NCBI GenBank assembly: GCA_947095535.1
Contig: OX352773.1
Coordinates: forward strand, 265,910,515-265,974,514
Length of the DNA stretch: 64,000 nt
Source of the DNA: Poecilobothrus nobilitatus
Lineage: Eukaryota > Arthropoda > Insecta > Diptera > Dolichopodidae
Direction: 5' to 3'
In this document: positions 35,098 to 47,160 of the stretch, piece after piece
Layout of the letters: each line of letters opens with the position of its first letter
Numbering within the stretch: position 1 is the first letter of the stretch
Translations under genes and position numbers: made by a program
Notes under the pieces: model-generated
Told to the model about the DNA's origin: nothing
Seen by the model: only the letters and a program-made list of their open reading frames with translations
The model's database searches: none

Positions 35098-36303
35098 ATA
35101 AATGCTGGTGTCTCATAGGGATCAGTTTTATCCCCCACTATCTTCTTAATATTTATCAATGACCTACTTTCATTAATGTCGAATCCGATCCATAGTTTTG
35201 CAGATGACAGCACCCTTGTAGCTTCCTAAGAATTTCATAGCCGCTGTAACATTTATCATCAGATTAATACAACAGCAAAACCATCACTATTAATGAGCTA
35301 AATAACGATTTAGCAAAAATTCAAAAAAGGGATACAGTTAACAGAGTTGATTTCAACAGCAAAAAAAAACAATGCTGTCTGATTTCGCGGAAAATTGCTA
35401 CTGCCTGTCCCAACCTTCTATTTCGGAGAGAAGTTTTGCAGCATTCAAACGATCTAAAAATTGACTTGGTCAAATCACATTTTTGGTATAGCTAAGGATG
35501 CAGCTAAATGTTTGGGTTTTTTGTATAGCTGCAAAACTTACTTTTCCGCATTTGATCTTCTCCATATCTATAAAACGTACATTCGGCAGAAAATGGAGTA
35601 TAATGCAAACATTTGGGCAGCAGGCCCTCAAACAGCGCTAGGTTATTTAGATAATGTGCAAAACAGAGATAGCGTCTTATCAACGACCCCAGTGTAACTT
35701 GAATGCTCACTCCACTAAACCATCGTCGCACAGTTGGGTCATGAACCTTGTTTCACAGTTATCTCGTAGGGATTAACACCTGTTCCAATGAAATAAAACA
35801 ATTAATCCCTCCACTCAAAGTTTTCCAACGAGAAACAAGGAGGGTAACAGAAACTCATCCCTACCATGTAGAGTTATCAAGATGGCGAAATACAGGTTAT
35901 GCAAATTTGTTTGTCATGCGCACGTCCCGTTTGTGGAACCATATACCATCGGATGTGGTCCCTAAAGTTGGTAATTCATATGTATGATTCACTTATGTTT
36001 AAGAAAAACATTAACATCTTCCTTCAAAATGTCCCTCCAAATTTCTTAATCCCCCATAATCCAAATTTCCTAATCCCCAATAATCCAAATTTCCTAATTC
36101 CAATTTCCCCAATTATCCTTCACACATCCCTGTCCCGAATACCAAACTGTGCATTTGTATTAAAGGTTTCATCCTAAAGTTTGGTTTTAAAAGGAGGGTC
36201 GTTTTCATTGGTTAAAGTCCAACACTATCCTGAGGAAGCACGTGCAGTTCCTCTTGGTGACTTTCGATTTTATCACCAAACCCTCGTAAAAAAAAAAAAA
36301 ACA
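35098..36303 (+). pseudogene. 5'-truncated LINE, reverse transcriptase C-terminal half, decayed
   Basis: Reads GSVLSPTIFLIFINDL (motif B), HSFADDSTL (motif C), then in shifted frames LTWSNHIFGIAKDAAKCLGF, IYKTYIRQKMEYNANIW and the C-terminal FQRETRR...SRLWNHIPSDVVP. There are several stops and frameshifts. The 3' untranslated part includes TTTCATCC and AACACTATCC and ends in an A run at 36,288-36,303. It begins inside the palm domain, the usual outcome of incomplete target-primed insertion. Probably a Jockey-superfamily element, different from the LINE at 11,968. Confidence 0.75.
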
Positions 36304-37399
36304 TTATATTTAATTGAATGCACATATGTATATCATAATATAAGAAATGCTACAAAAATAATAAAGAAAAATAAATTTAATTACATTTTCTAAAATTGAA
36401 ACCATTAAATCCAGTTTTTTTTTTATAGTATCCTTCTTATTTCTGTTTCATTAAAAATATTCTTAAATCTCAAAATATAATAAAAAATTGAAGAAATATT
36501 TAAAGATTGATAATTTTTAATACGTACTTTTATATTTAGTATATGTATATACTTTTGATTCTATATTTAGATATATATATATATATATATAAATATATAT
36601 ACAGGTTAATATAATGTAATTTACATATTTATTACTTTACTGACAATAATTATAAACCACATTTTCTCGTAAACAAATACGATATTTTTTTATCTCTTAA
36701 TTTTTTTTTTTGTTTTATTTTATTTCTTTAATTTTTAAATCAAGCGTCATTAAATTGGTATAGTCAAACAGTCTATACTTAAAATAAAAGTAACCTTTTA
36801 CACTCTTTTGAACTGATTTACTGATTTCTTTACAATTAATATTATATATATTATTGTTTCCGTCTTTTATAACATAACCATAGCGTTTAATCTATATCTA
36901 CATGTATTATAATCATATACATTTGTATGTTTTTATACACAAATTGATATATAAACCAAAGCTACACCACTTAAATTTTACAAAAAAAAAAACAAAATAG
37001 ATATAAAAACAAAAGATAAAAACAAATTAAACATCTAAAAAAGGATTTGTATTTTCTTTTGTCCCATAATTTGAACCCACTTTATCAGTTCTTCCTTCTC
37101 AAACTTTTATATCATGATCTTCGTAATGATATAACAAAAGAAAAAAAACAAAAATAATAAATAAAAGAAACAGAACATATTTTAAAATTAAATCTCATTA
37201 CAAATATCTCTAATACAAAGATAATCCAAAACATGAACATGTTACAGTTTCGGTCAAAACATATTATATATAGCATAAATATATTACATATAATTATTTT
37301 TACAGTTTGAAAAAATATATTTGTAGTTACATTCTACCATTTGTCCATTGATTCCTCGGTTCCTCTGTTAAACAGTTTGAAATAAAGAAATTAAATTTT
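36304..37399. other. No recognisable gene
   Basis: AT-rich, with a TA run near 36,570-36,600. Confidence 0.5.
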
Positions 37400-37610
37400 A
37401 ACTTCCCTTACAGTTCCACTCCCAATTCAATTTTTCCGCATCCTTATCCCATCCTTTTCTATATTCCCTAGTCATACTGTGTTAGCAGGTAGGGTTTTTT
37501 TTTCATTATATCGGCTAAAAGGGGAGGTGGGTTTAGTCAGTAAGAATGTGACACTAAAAAAGGGTGAATTCTTAGTATCTTTAGTAGATTCCCACCTTCC
37601 TTAAATAAAA
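37400..37610 (+). repeat. Short LINE 3'-end-like fragment
   Basis: Shares CTGTGTTAGCAGGTAGGG, CATTATATCGGCTAAAAG and GTAAGAATGTGACACTA with 48,520-48,720 (plus) and 54,660-54,905 (minus). The layout also resembles the 3' untranslated part of the LINE at 35,098, so these may be 5'-truncated copies of one LINE group. Confidence 0.5.
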
Positions 37611-38182
37611 AGAAACTATAGATAAATTGCATAAAAGCACAATTATTTGTAGTAAACCATATTCTATATAAACTCTTAAAGTCAAAAAATTTAAATTTAA
37701 AATATCATAACTCAATATTTACTGAAATTTCTATTGAATATATACTTTCAACGTTTTATTATATTTTCTATCAAAAATTTTTATTACAAATATCATTTAT
37801 ATAAGTATTCTGTTAATTTTCTCGGGGAGCTATTTTACTTTTTTCAGATTTTATTGACGAAATCATGAGTATAATAAAACAAAATATAATGCATACTAAC
37901 TTGTATATAACTCACTTGTTAAACTCTTTAAAATAGAATAAATTAATGTTGCTAATTTTAATCATTACTTATTACACCTTATTCGATCTTATTCTGTTTC
38001 TGGCTGTTACCTAATTTCATTATAGGTATATATATTCACATTCTAAACTAGGAATATGTTAATTTTCTGGTTCAACATTTATGTGCGGTCCTTTTATTTT
38101 TTTTTTATTTAAAGTTTATTGGTTATAATATTATAGCTTTTTTTTATACGGTACTATACATACACATGCTTATCATATATGT

Positions 38183-38217
<35 letters not shown>

Positions 38218-38604
38218 TAAGGGTTTTGGATAATTGAGTTTACAGAATTTCCAAAAAGAATACTACTACTATATACATATACGATTATATATACATTGAA
38301 ACATTTATTTTTTTGTTAATATATGACCAATTACATATACGAATGTTGAATGAAAATAATCTAAATAAAAACAATAGAAAATCAATCAACAATGAAAAAT
38401 GGTAAGTAAAATGGTACAACAAATAGTTAAAAATAAGAAATTAAATTTTACCGTTATTAAAATATCGATATATACCGGTATTTTCATTTAATAAAATAGA
38501 TATTATTATTATCAGAATATTCATTGAGATAAATTTTGAGCCGAGAAGTATGCAATATATTATGATTAAAAAAATAATAACTGGTGGAAAATTATAAAAG
38601 CACA
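37611..38604. other. No recognisable gene; TA microsatellite
   Basis: AT-rich. Uninterrupted TA run at about 38,187-38,215. Confidence 0.6.
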
Positions 38605-38758
38605 GGGGCCTCGGTGGCCTTGTGGTCAAGCACCTGGCTTATTAACCGAGGGTTCATATCCTGCACAGATAGCAAGTTTTATTAATTGAAAACAAATCCT
38701 CCTTGCTACCAAATATATGGCAAATATATTATAATATAAACAAAATAAATAATATTAG
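38605..38758 (+). repeat. tRNA-derived SINE, copy 3
   Basis: Starts GGGGCCTCGGTGGCCTTGTG like the other two, but the B box is altered (GGTTCATATCC) and the body differs. It ends in AT-rich text immediately before SINE copy 2, which lies tail to tail with it. Confidence 0.7.
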
Positions 38759-38771
38759 TGTATAATTTATT

Positions 38772-38955
38772 TTTTTTTTTTTTAAATGCATTTCTCTGCC
38801 ACATAAATGTGGACAGGAAATTGCACAGCTTTCCTGTACAGGCGTGTCGTAAGGGGGAATAACTCTTATGACGTGTGTGGGATCCGAACCCACACTCCCT
38901 CGGTGTTTACAGCGTATTTTATACGCTCTTTCCCACTAGGTCACCGAGGCCCCAA
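38772..38955 (-). repeat. tRNA-derived SINE, copy 2, with target-site duplication
   Basis: Same body as copy 1 (ATGTGGACAGGAAATTGCAC, GGCGTGTCGTAAG). The B box reads GGTTCGGATCC. It is flanked by a 13-base direct repeat TGTATAATTTATT at 38,759-38,771 and 38,956-38,968, as expected from LINE-driven insertion. The head on the minus strand starts near 38,953. Confidence 0.8.
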
Positions 38956-38968
38956 TGTATAATTTATT

Positions 38969-41569
38969 AATAGTGTTTGAGCTATAAAGGCCTTTAGCAG
39001 CCGATGATTTTATAATATTGCAATATCCTATGTGATTTGTAATATTAATATAAATAAATAAATATAAAACCACATAATAGTCTAAGTATAGCAGAGGATT
39101 TTTTTCTAATAATAGTTTTAAATAAAAGAAATAAATAAAATATAAAAACAGCCCATAATATGGTCTTACCACCCGAAGGTTTAATTAATTTTGTGTACTT
39201 CTTGATTATAAAATAGTTTTTAGATATAACACTGTAATTTCAGTAATATTTATGTCCCTTCTATATTTTTACCTAAGCTGTAGAAATTCTTTTATTACCC
39301 TTTATATCAGTCGTTTTTGCACCTTAGATATAGTCTGATTTATATTATTAAGTCACTCTAATAGAGCTCCTTTTTTTTGCAACATTTATAACAAGTTAAA
39401 AATACTTTTTATTAAATGTCAGAATTCAAAAATAATGAAATAATTTAAAAATAAAATGACGACCTGACAATAACTCCTAAAGAGTTGTAATAAAAGTAAT
39501 ATTAAAAAATAAAAAAAATTTAACTTTTTTGACAAACAAATTATATTTTTTTTTGTTTTTTTTTTAGGAAAATAAAGATACAAAATAAAAAAATTAACTA
39601 TAAATTCGTTAAATAAAATAAAAAAAAGAAAGAATATTGTATTATATTCTAATTTTTTTTTTTCCTTTGGTTCATTTTATTCGAAAAATTTTATTTGCCT
39701 ATTTTCATTTACTTTGATTGCTTTTCATAAATATTTTCTGATATTTTGTTTTATTTAAAATGAAAATAGAGATGTCAATCGATGCTGATAACAATTCCAA
39801 TTAAAAAATGTATTCAAAACATACCATAAAAAAAAATATTTTTTTTAATTGTTAAGATTATGAACGTACCCTTATTAGAAAAAGTATGAAGCCTAAATTT
39901 TATAATAAGTATAAATATGACTTGTGAGCGCCGTTTCTAAAAATTTTCAAACTGCCCCTTTAAAGGATTTTTTTTTTCGATTCTCGGATAGATATTAATA
40001 TCTATATAAGCATTTTTAAATTCTTTTTTGACATAAGCCAAGTTTTTTATCCAATAGGTTTCAATAATTTATGATATTATAACAAAGAACCACAAACATG
40101 AGATAATTAAAGGTGACCACACATACTATAGAACCACTACTTCTTTATAAATTAATTATTTGTAAAATTGTAGTGAATTCGTCTAATAGGACAAAAAAAA
40201 AAGTCTAATAAAAAAAAAGAAACCGAAATTTATTTTATTTCTATCAATGAGTTACACGACTTGTGTTTAAATAAAGATATAAATAAACAGATGCTATATG
40301 CAGATATATTTACAAAAATTATAATTTTGAGATTAATTTTCGGCATGAATAATTAAAACCCTATTCTAAAATTTTTTAAAAATAAAAGGAAATAGATGAA
40401 TTAACTTTAATTGTGCAAAAAGATATCAATTTATTTTTATGCATTAATAAATTTAAAATTAAATAAAAACAAACAATTAAAATATTCTTCTTATATATAA
40501 TTTTATAAATATCTCCTAATCGTTACCATTTAAATTCACAAAAACCTTTGAAATACCAAAATTTTTCACAGAAGCCATGTCAACAAACTCTTCTTGAAGA
40601 GACGAATTTGTACAATAATTAAAAATTAACCAACTATGCGTAACTACTTCAATTAGGCAGTTTTAAGAAGCCAACACTCATACATATATTAAGGAAATTT
40701 TTTTTTAATTTTTAGTTGCCAACTGAATATTCGATTGTATATTAAAATTCAGCCAAAAAAACTTCAATTTTCTTTAGCTACAATATTCTTAAACATCCCT
40801 ACATTTGTGCTTGACATACTTATGGAAATATTTTTATTTTCTCTTCCTAAATATTTATTTTATTTTAACCTTTAAATGAACTTTCTTATAAAAATGATTG
40901 TTCTTATTTTCTTTATATATTTATTTCTTTTTTTCCTTTTTTTGGGTTTTTTCCTTTTTTTAAAAATCATATCTTAAAAATATTTCTAATAGATTTTGTC
41001 TAACGCAACATGTCACTGTCACCGTTATAACATAAATAAAATTTATGATAAATATAAATGGTTTTTGTCTGCTTCTCTCTAACGATAAAAAAAAAAATAA
41101 AACTAACAAAAGTAAAAAATAAAATATATAAAATCTTTAGATATAAAAAAAAAACTGAAAAAATATAATTTTTTTTAATAATTTGTTAGAAAATGCCTTT
41201 CTTTTAAATATTTTTTTTCCAATGGTATTTTAAACAAGTTTAAATAAATTATAAATTATAAGTCCAATAATTTAAATTTAAAATAAATCAAATCAACTTT
41301 AAGTTTAAATCCCTCAAAACAAAATGGCGAATTTGAAAGGATTATTCAAAAAATTATGTTCACGGCAATTTAAATTATTATAATAATAATAATTCAACAT
41401 AAGGAAGAAAAGGACATAAAAGATATTACATCTGAAAAAGAAAGATTTATAAGCATTCATATCTTGAATAAAAATAAAAAAACATCTGATAAATATTTTG
41501 AAAGAAGTTCTTCTGATTCGATCATTTTTCCTTAATAGTGTAATTATATTTTTCTGTAAAACTAGAGAA
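38969..41569. other. No recognisable gene
   Basis: AT-rich throughout, with many A and T runs. No open frame with a recognisable domain. Confidence 0.5.
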
Positions 41570-42152
41570 AATCAAGGTAGAATGTAAACCAATGGTTTTT
41601 AAAAGCGTGTATTTCCAAAAGATAATATAAACTGTTTAGAAATCCGACTTGCACAAAAATTTGAAAATTTTATATAAGAAAAAAATGTTAAAATTGGACT
41701 TTTTTGCAATTTTGAAGGGCTATAAGTGCGGAACCATACATAATTAAGAAAAATATATTACTGAAGCTTTAATGTCTTGTTAAAATTTGATTTTCACATA
41801 ACGGCGAATTTAAATACTTAATTCAAAAAAAAAATGTACAATTTTGATTATGATTTATAAAGGTAAAATAAATTTCTGTAGAATGGCGTTTGATATACGC
41901 CATTATTCTCATTATACGCATTTAAAAATAGAGCTTTTTCAAAGTTAGAGGGGCTGTAGCTCCGTAATAGATGGTGCTACATGAAGAAGTTGTTCTGTAA
42001 CATTAATTTTTTTTTTAGACCTACCCAAGGTTAAAAGTTTTTTTCTGTATCTTTAACGGTGTAGATGTTTTGAAAACAGACGGACGGATAGATGGACAGA
42101 GTGAAATTAATATGCAAATTTTTTTAAATTTTTTTTGGAAATGTGCTAAAAA
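41570..42152 (+). repeat. F2 element, internally deleted
   Basis: Begins AATCAAGGTAGAATGTAAAC and ends ATGTGCTAAAAA. About 0.58 kb: the middle (GCACCTGTAACTT block) is gone. The CGGACGGATAGATGG tract near 42,084 replaces the usual CCGT run. Confidence 0.75.
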
Positions 42153-42250
42153 ACAAAAATGTGCAGTAGAGTAGACTGTGATACCCGTATGAATATAACA
42201 GACGTAAGCTGTTTCCATAAAACTTGATCATCTTTTACAAAATTTCAGAC
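42153..42250 (+). repeat. F1-related element, 5' end
   Basis: GCAGTAGAGTAGACTGTG, then ATACCCGTATGA, matching the F1-like 5' ends near 1,030-1,075 and 55,455-55,560. Confidence 0.55.
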
Positions 42251-42254
42251 ATTT

Positions 42255-42697
42255 TACTTGTTTTAACGAGTGCATTCTCATTCTAATGAAATTAAAAGTT
42301 TGATGCCCCCTCTCAAAGCATTCCAAAGAGAAACGAGGAAAGCTTATGTTGTCCACCACTATGTAGTTCAAATTCGTAGATGACATAATTCGGCTTATGG
42401 AAATTTGTTTGTAGTACGAACATCGCGAATGTGGAACCACCTCCCATATAATGTGTTCCCCAGAATTAGGGATGATTAGATTTACAGCGTGCATAGATTC
42501 AAGATGAATATTAACAACTTTGTACACAATATGCTTGCTAATTTAAAATCTATATTCATTTTCTAACTCAACTTCCTTTAACCAAGGAGTAAATGACTGC
42601 TGAAGGTCGTATAACATATACTGGGTTTGGTCAAAAAATTGAGGTGGTGTTTAGTGGTATAAAATCCCACACACTCATAGTGTACTTTTCATCGAAC
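42255..42697 (+). pseudogene. LINE C-terminal fragment inside an F1-related element
   Basis: One frame reads SLMPPLKAFQRETRKAYVV and, after a shift, NLFVVRTSRMWNHLPYNV, the same C-terminal text as the LINE at 35,098. One stop lies within the first segment. It sits between F1-type 5' text (42,153-42,250) and F1-type 3' text (42,698-42,895). Confidence 0.6.
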
Positions 42698-42895
42698 ATA
42701 AAACTTGATCATCTTTTCATCGGACGGACGAATGTACATGGCTTAATCGAATGTACATGGCTTAATTTTCACGAATGTACATGGCTTAATCGACTAAAAA
42801 TTCAATTTTGATCCGATGCATACACTTGATTCTATATATTTATCTCGGCTCCTTTAAGTTGTCACAAACCTAATGGCAAATTTATTATACCCTTG
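42698..42895 (+). repeat. F1-related 3' part with a small tandem repeat
   Basis: GAATGTACATGGCTTAAT occurs three times between 42,731 and 42,792. It continues into GATCCGATGCATACAC and TTTATTATACCC, the F1-type 3' side. Confidence 0.55.
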
Positions 42896-43678
42896 AATTT
42901 ATAATACTCTTGATTCTTTTTCTTTATTTATTATTTTCAAACATAAAAATAGTAAAAAAATTAAAATATACACCGCAATCTATGGTAATTGAAACATATT
43001 TAAAATATAAACATGGGGAAGTAAAAGGAAAGTTTAAGAACTAAATTTGTGAATGTTCTTTTTTTTTAACAATTGGAAGATATATATAGAGATGTCTATA
43101 TAATTTAATGGAATAGTATAATTCCTTCTTGTAATTTTAATTGAATTTTTAATTAAAAATTTTCTATTTCTAAAATACAAACATAACAAAATTAAAATTT
43201 AATATACATTTTATTAAAGTGGAACATCCAATTTTGATTACAAAATAAACATTTTAAAAAGGCAGTTTCGTTCATTTTAAATCCCTTTGAAAACATCAAA
43301 TCGAATATCATTTCGAAAGTTACTTCGAACTAAATTTTAATTCTCATATAAAATTCATATCCTTAGAAAACATTAAAATTAATTATAGATGTATATACAA
43401 ATATTCAAAGTAAATTTGAATTAATTCTTGAATTTTGATTTGACATTAAGTTAAGTATGAGTAAAATAAATTTTATATCAAATAAATTAATTAAACTTAA
43501 TAAGAAATATATACATCATGAGATAACATTAAGCCTTATGTAATATTAAATATTAAGTAATTAGTTTGCGAAATTAAAAAAAAAAAAAAAAAAAGGCAAA
43601 AGCATGGCTAAAAAGAAACTGATTTTATTTTTATACTTATTGATTTTAGATTTGTTTTTTATATACGAGTATGTATTA
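42896..43678. other. No recognisable gene
   Basis: AT-rich. A run of 19-20 A near 43,576. Confidence 0.5.
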
Positions 43679-44507
43679 TTTTTAGCACATTTCCAAAAAA
43701 ATTTTGAAAAAATGTGCTTATTAGTTTCACTCTGTCCTTCCGTCCGTCGGTCTTTTTACAAAACTTCTACACCGTTAAAGATAGAAAAAAAAAATTTTAA
43801 TCGTGGGTAGGTCACATAAAAAAAACAATTTTGTGGAGCAACTTTTTCATGTAGCCCCATCTATTACGGAGCTACAGCCCCTCAAACTTTGAAAAAGTCC
43901 TATTTTTAAATGCATATATCTTATGTTCTGCTTAAGATTTTTTCAATCTGAAAACACACTCGACAGGTATTTTTTTTAGCTTTGTAAATTAATATCAAAA
44001 TTATATAATTTTTTTAAATTTAGTATTTAAATTTACCGTTATATGAAAACCACATTTTGCATGAAATTTCTGTTTTCATAACTCCGGCACGCCTTTGGAT
44101 AGAGGCTTGAAATTTTGAGGCAAGAAAGAACTTTTAGAATTAGTATAAGTTTCCTTAGAAAATTTTTTTGCGCCACCCTCTGTTTAAGCTGAAAAATTGA
44201 ATTTTTGCTATTTTTAGGCACCTACAACTTAAGCACCTGCACAAATTTTTCTTCGGCAAGACATAAAAATTAAAGCTCAAGTAATATATTTTTACGTGTG
44301 TTAATGGTTAATGTTCTTATTTATAAAGGGTTCCGGACGTAGAGCTCCTCAAAATTCCAGAAAAGTGTTATTTTCACATATTTTCTTATTCTAAAATTTA
44401 ATTTTTTAAATTTTAAAATTTTTGTGCAAGTCACAATTCTAAACAGTTTGTATTGTGTTTTGGAAATGTGCGCTTTTACAACCGTTGGTTTACATTCTAC
44501 CTTGTTT
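43679..44507 (-). repeat. F2 element, full length
   Basis: TTTTTAGCACATTTCC at the left, CTACCTTGTT at the right, about 829 bases. CCGTCCGTCGG tract near 43,741. No coding capacity. Confidence 0.8.
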
Positions 44508-44956
44508 TAATATACATTACATACATATATATCTATATACGGAGTATTAATATATTCATTTCTTTTTCAATCTGATATAACCATATACAAAATGTTTGTT
44601 TGATGATGTTTTTTTTTAGACCCTTCCAGAATATTATCATAGATTATAATCTTCCTTTTTTTTCCTTTCTTTTTTTTTTTACTTTATTTTATTTCATTTT
44701 CTATGTCAATAAAATTTATTTATATAATATTTTACTATATATATATAAACTAACACTATAACAAATAATTATAGATACAATATAATATACCATTAATTAA
44801 AATACTTTTATACACCTGTCTCGTATATCTCGATTAGCATGTCTATAGTTCAATATTGATATAGGTTCAACGAAAATTCTATAATATTGAACTCAATGAA
44901 ATTATACAAAAACAAAATAAAAAGATAAATTACAGGTATAAGCAAAATATAATATA
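44508..44956. other. No recognisable gene
   Basis: AT-rich spacer between two F2 copies lying 5' end to 5' end. Confidence 0.5.
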
Positions 44957-46147
44957 AACAAGGTAGAATGTAAATCAACAGTTCTTAAAGACGCACATTT
45001 TTTAAAAGACTATAAAAACTAATAAGAATTGTTGCACTTACTCCAAAATTTGAAAATTTTCTTAGAAATTCATAGAAGGAAAAATAAAGACAGACTTTCT
45101 TCAAGTTAATGGGAACTCTACATAATTAAAAACAATTATTATCACATGTAAAATTGTGAAGTGAAGCTTTCATTTTTGCCTTTTATTTTGAAAAAATTAC
45201 CACAGATACCTAAGTTATAGTTGTTTTAAAATAGCAAAATTTTTCAATCCTAATAGCCCTTAAACAAGGCGTGATCTTAAACAAAATTTTCTGAGACAAT
45301 TCACACTAATTGTGAAAGAATCTTCCTTCTCTTAAAATTTTAATGTTTTAACTAAAAGCGTATGAAGGTATGAAAAATTCCGGTCTTAAGCGGTTTTAAA
45401 TTGTAAAACTATTAGGCGGAACCTGAGATATATACATTAGAAAATAGGTCTTTTTTTGCAACTTTGAGGGACTGTAACTCCGTAACTCCTTACAACTACG
45501 AAAAGCTGTTGACACCCGTAAAAATATTTTCTTAGAACTTTAATTTTTATGTCGCACCGACAAAATATTTCTGTTTTGTGTCTAATATTTCAATTTTGAA
45601 ATCTAATAGTTCTTAACCCTGTTGTATCCTCCTGTTGTACAAAAAAGAAGCTGAGGAAACTTATATTAATTCTAAAAGTTCTTTCTTCTCTCAAAATGTC
45701 AAGTTCCTATTTATAAGCCGGATTTGTGAAGGAATAATAAATGATGCAAAATTTTGTTTTCACATAACGGTAAATTTAAATACTTAATTTAAAAAATTGT
45801 ATAATTTTGATTATGATTTATAAAGGTAAAAAAATGAATGTCGAATGACGTTTTTAAATTGAAATGTTAAGCAGAACTGAAGATAATATACACATTTAAA
45901 AATAACGCTTTTTGAAAGTTTCAGGGGCAGTTTCTCCGTAAGGTAAAGTAGCTCCCCACCCTACATAAAAAAGTTATTCTACAACATTCATGTTTTTATA
46001 AGACCTATATTCATGGTTCAAATTTCATTGCTCTATCTTTAACGGTGTAGAAGTTTTGAAAACAGACGAACATCGTTCTGAACGGACAGAGTGAAACTAA
46101 TAGGCACATTTTTTCAAATCATTTGTTTTTTGGATATGTGCTAAAAA
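44957..46147 (+). repeat. F2 element, diverged and enlarged
   Basis: Begins AACAAGGTAGAATGTAAATC and ends ATATGTGCTAAAAA. The length is about 1.19 kb because the central block is partly repeated (two 'gene-body' words of the TAATAGCCCTTAAAC type, near 45,250 and 45,605). The CCGT tract is degenerate. Confidence 0.7.
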
Positions 46148-46689
46148 TCAAAAATGAAATAACAGCGAGAGAGAGACATAGAAACGAAAAATATAATTAA
46201 GTATACAATAATCTATTATTTATACATATATATACCTACATTACTACATTTATGCACATATATTAAAATTAAAGTTTTTTTTCATTAATTTCAATGTCAT
46301 TTTATTCTGCTATACATTATGCCCTATCTCAATATTTATTTCTATGCAAGATTATAATGTATGTAATGTGTAATATGTTTAAATTCTTCCCATGAAAAAA
46401 AAAATTAAATTTAACAAAAATACCTAATAATTAAAATTAATAATGGTTACCCAAAATATTGATATAAAATATTTTATCGAAATTTAAAAAAAAAATAAAA
46501 TCAAGAAATTCTCGAAAAGAAAAAATTGTACATGTTTATTTTTAATTTGATTCAATATTTTTCGGTTGTCGACATAAAGAAACGTATTTGATGTACAAAC
46601 AATTCTAGAGCTATGAAATATTTTATTATTAAAAAATCTAACCTCTATCCATCTGGCATAGGTGGACACAAAATAAAAGTAGCACGAAA
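46148..46689. other. No recognisable gene
   Basis: AT-rich. Confidence 0.5.
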
Positions 46690-47160
46690 AATGGAAGAGG
46701 AAAACTGTAGGAGCAAAGTATACAGTGATTAGAGCTAAGACAATCTACGAAGCTTCTGATAAAGATATAATCGGAAACGACAGGCAGAAAAATGATAGGA
46801 TCCAGTAAAAATATACTGAAAATTCTAACAAGCTTCCATTTTGGGCACTGCCAGCTAAAGGGACAATTAAAGAAAATTGATATAGAGATTAATAGTACAT
46901 GTTAATTATATCAAGAAGATAAAGAATATCCAGGACACAAATACTGAAAAACTGAGGAGGGTTACTCCGTATAAGATATATGCACCTAGGAGAATATTTA
47001 GTTACCGAAAATAAACTGCTATCAATAAATCCGCTACAGATCTTCAATTTCGTAGAGGCAGTAGGACTGACCGAAGTATTATAAGTGAAAGATAAATCCA
47101 CAAGAAGGAATAATATCGAAATAAGACGTAAGTGGAGCACAATAGCATCAATCCACATGA
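46690..47160 (+). pseudogene. LINE relic: RNase H/zinc-knuckle C-terminus
   Basis: Reads LTSFHFGHCQLKGQLKKIDI (the TGH..L..HLxKxGI-type end of an RNase H domain). After shifts it reads LGEYLVTENKLLSINPLQ and FNFVEAVGLTEV, the usual tail after the zinc knuckle. Stops interrupt every frame. RNase H indicates an I/LOA/R1-type element distinct from the other LINEs here. Confidence 0.5.
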
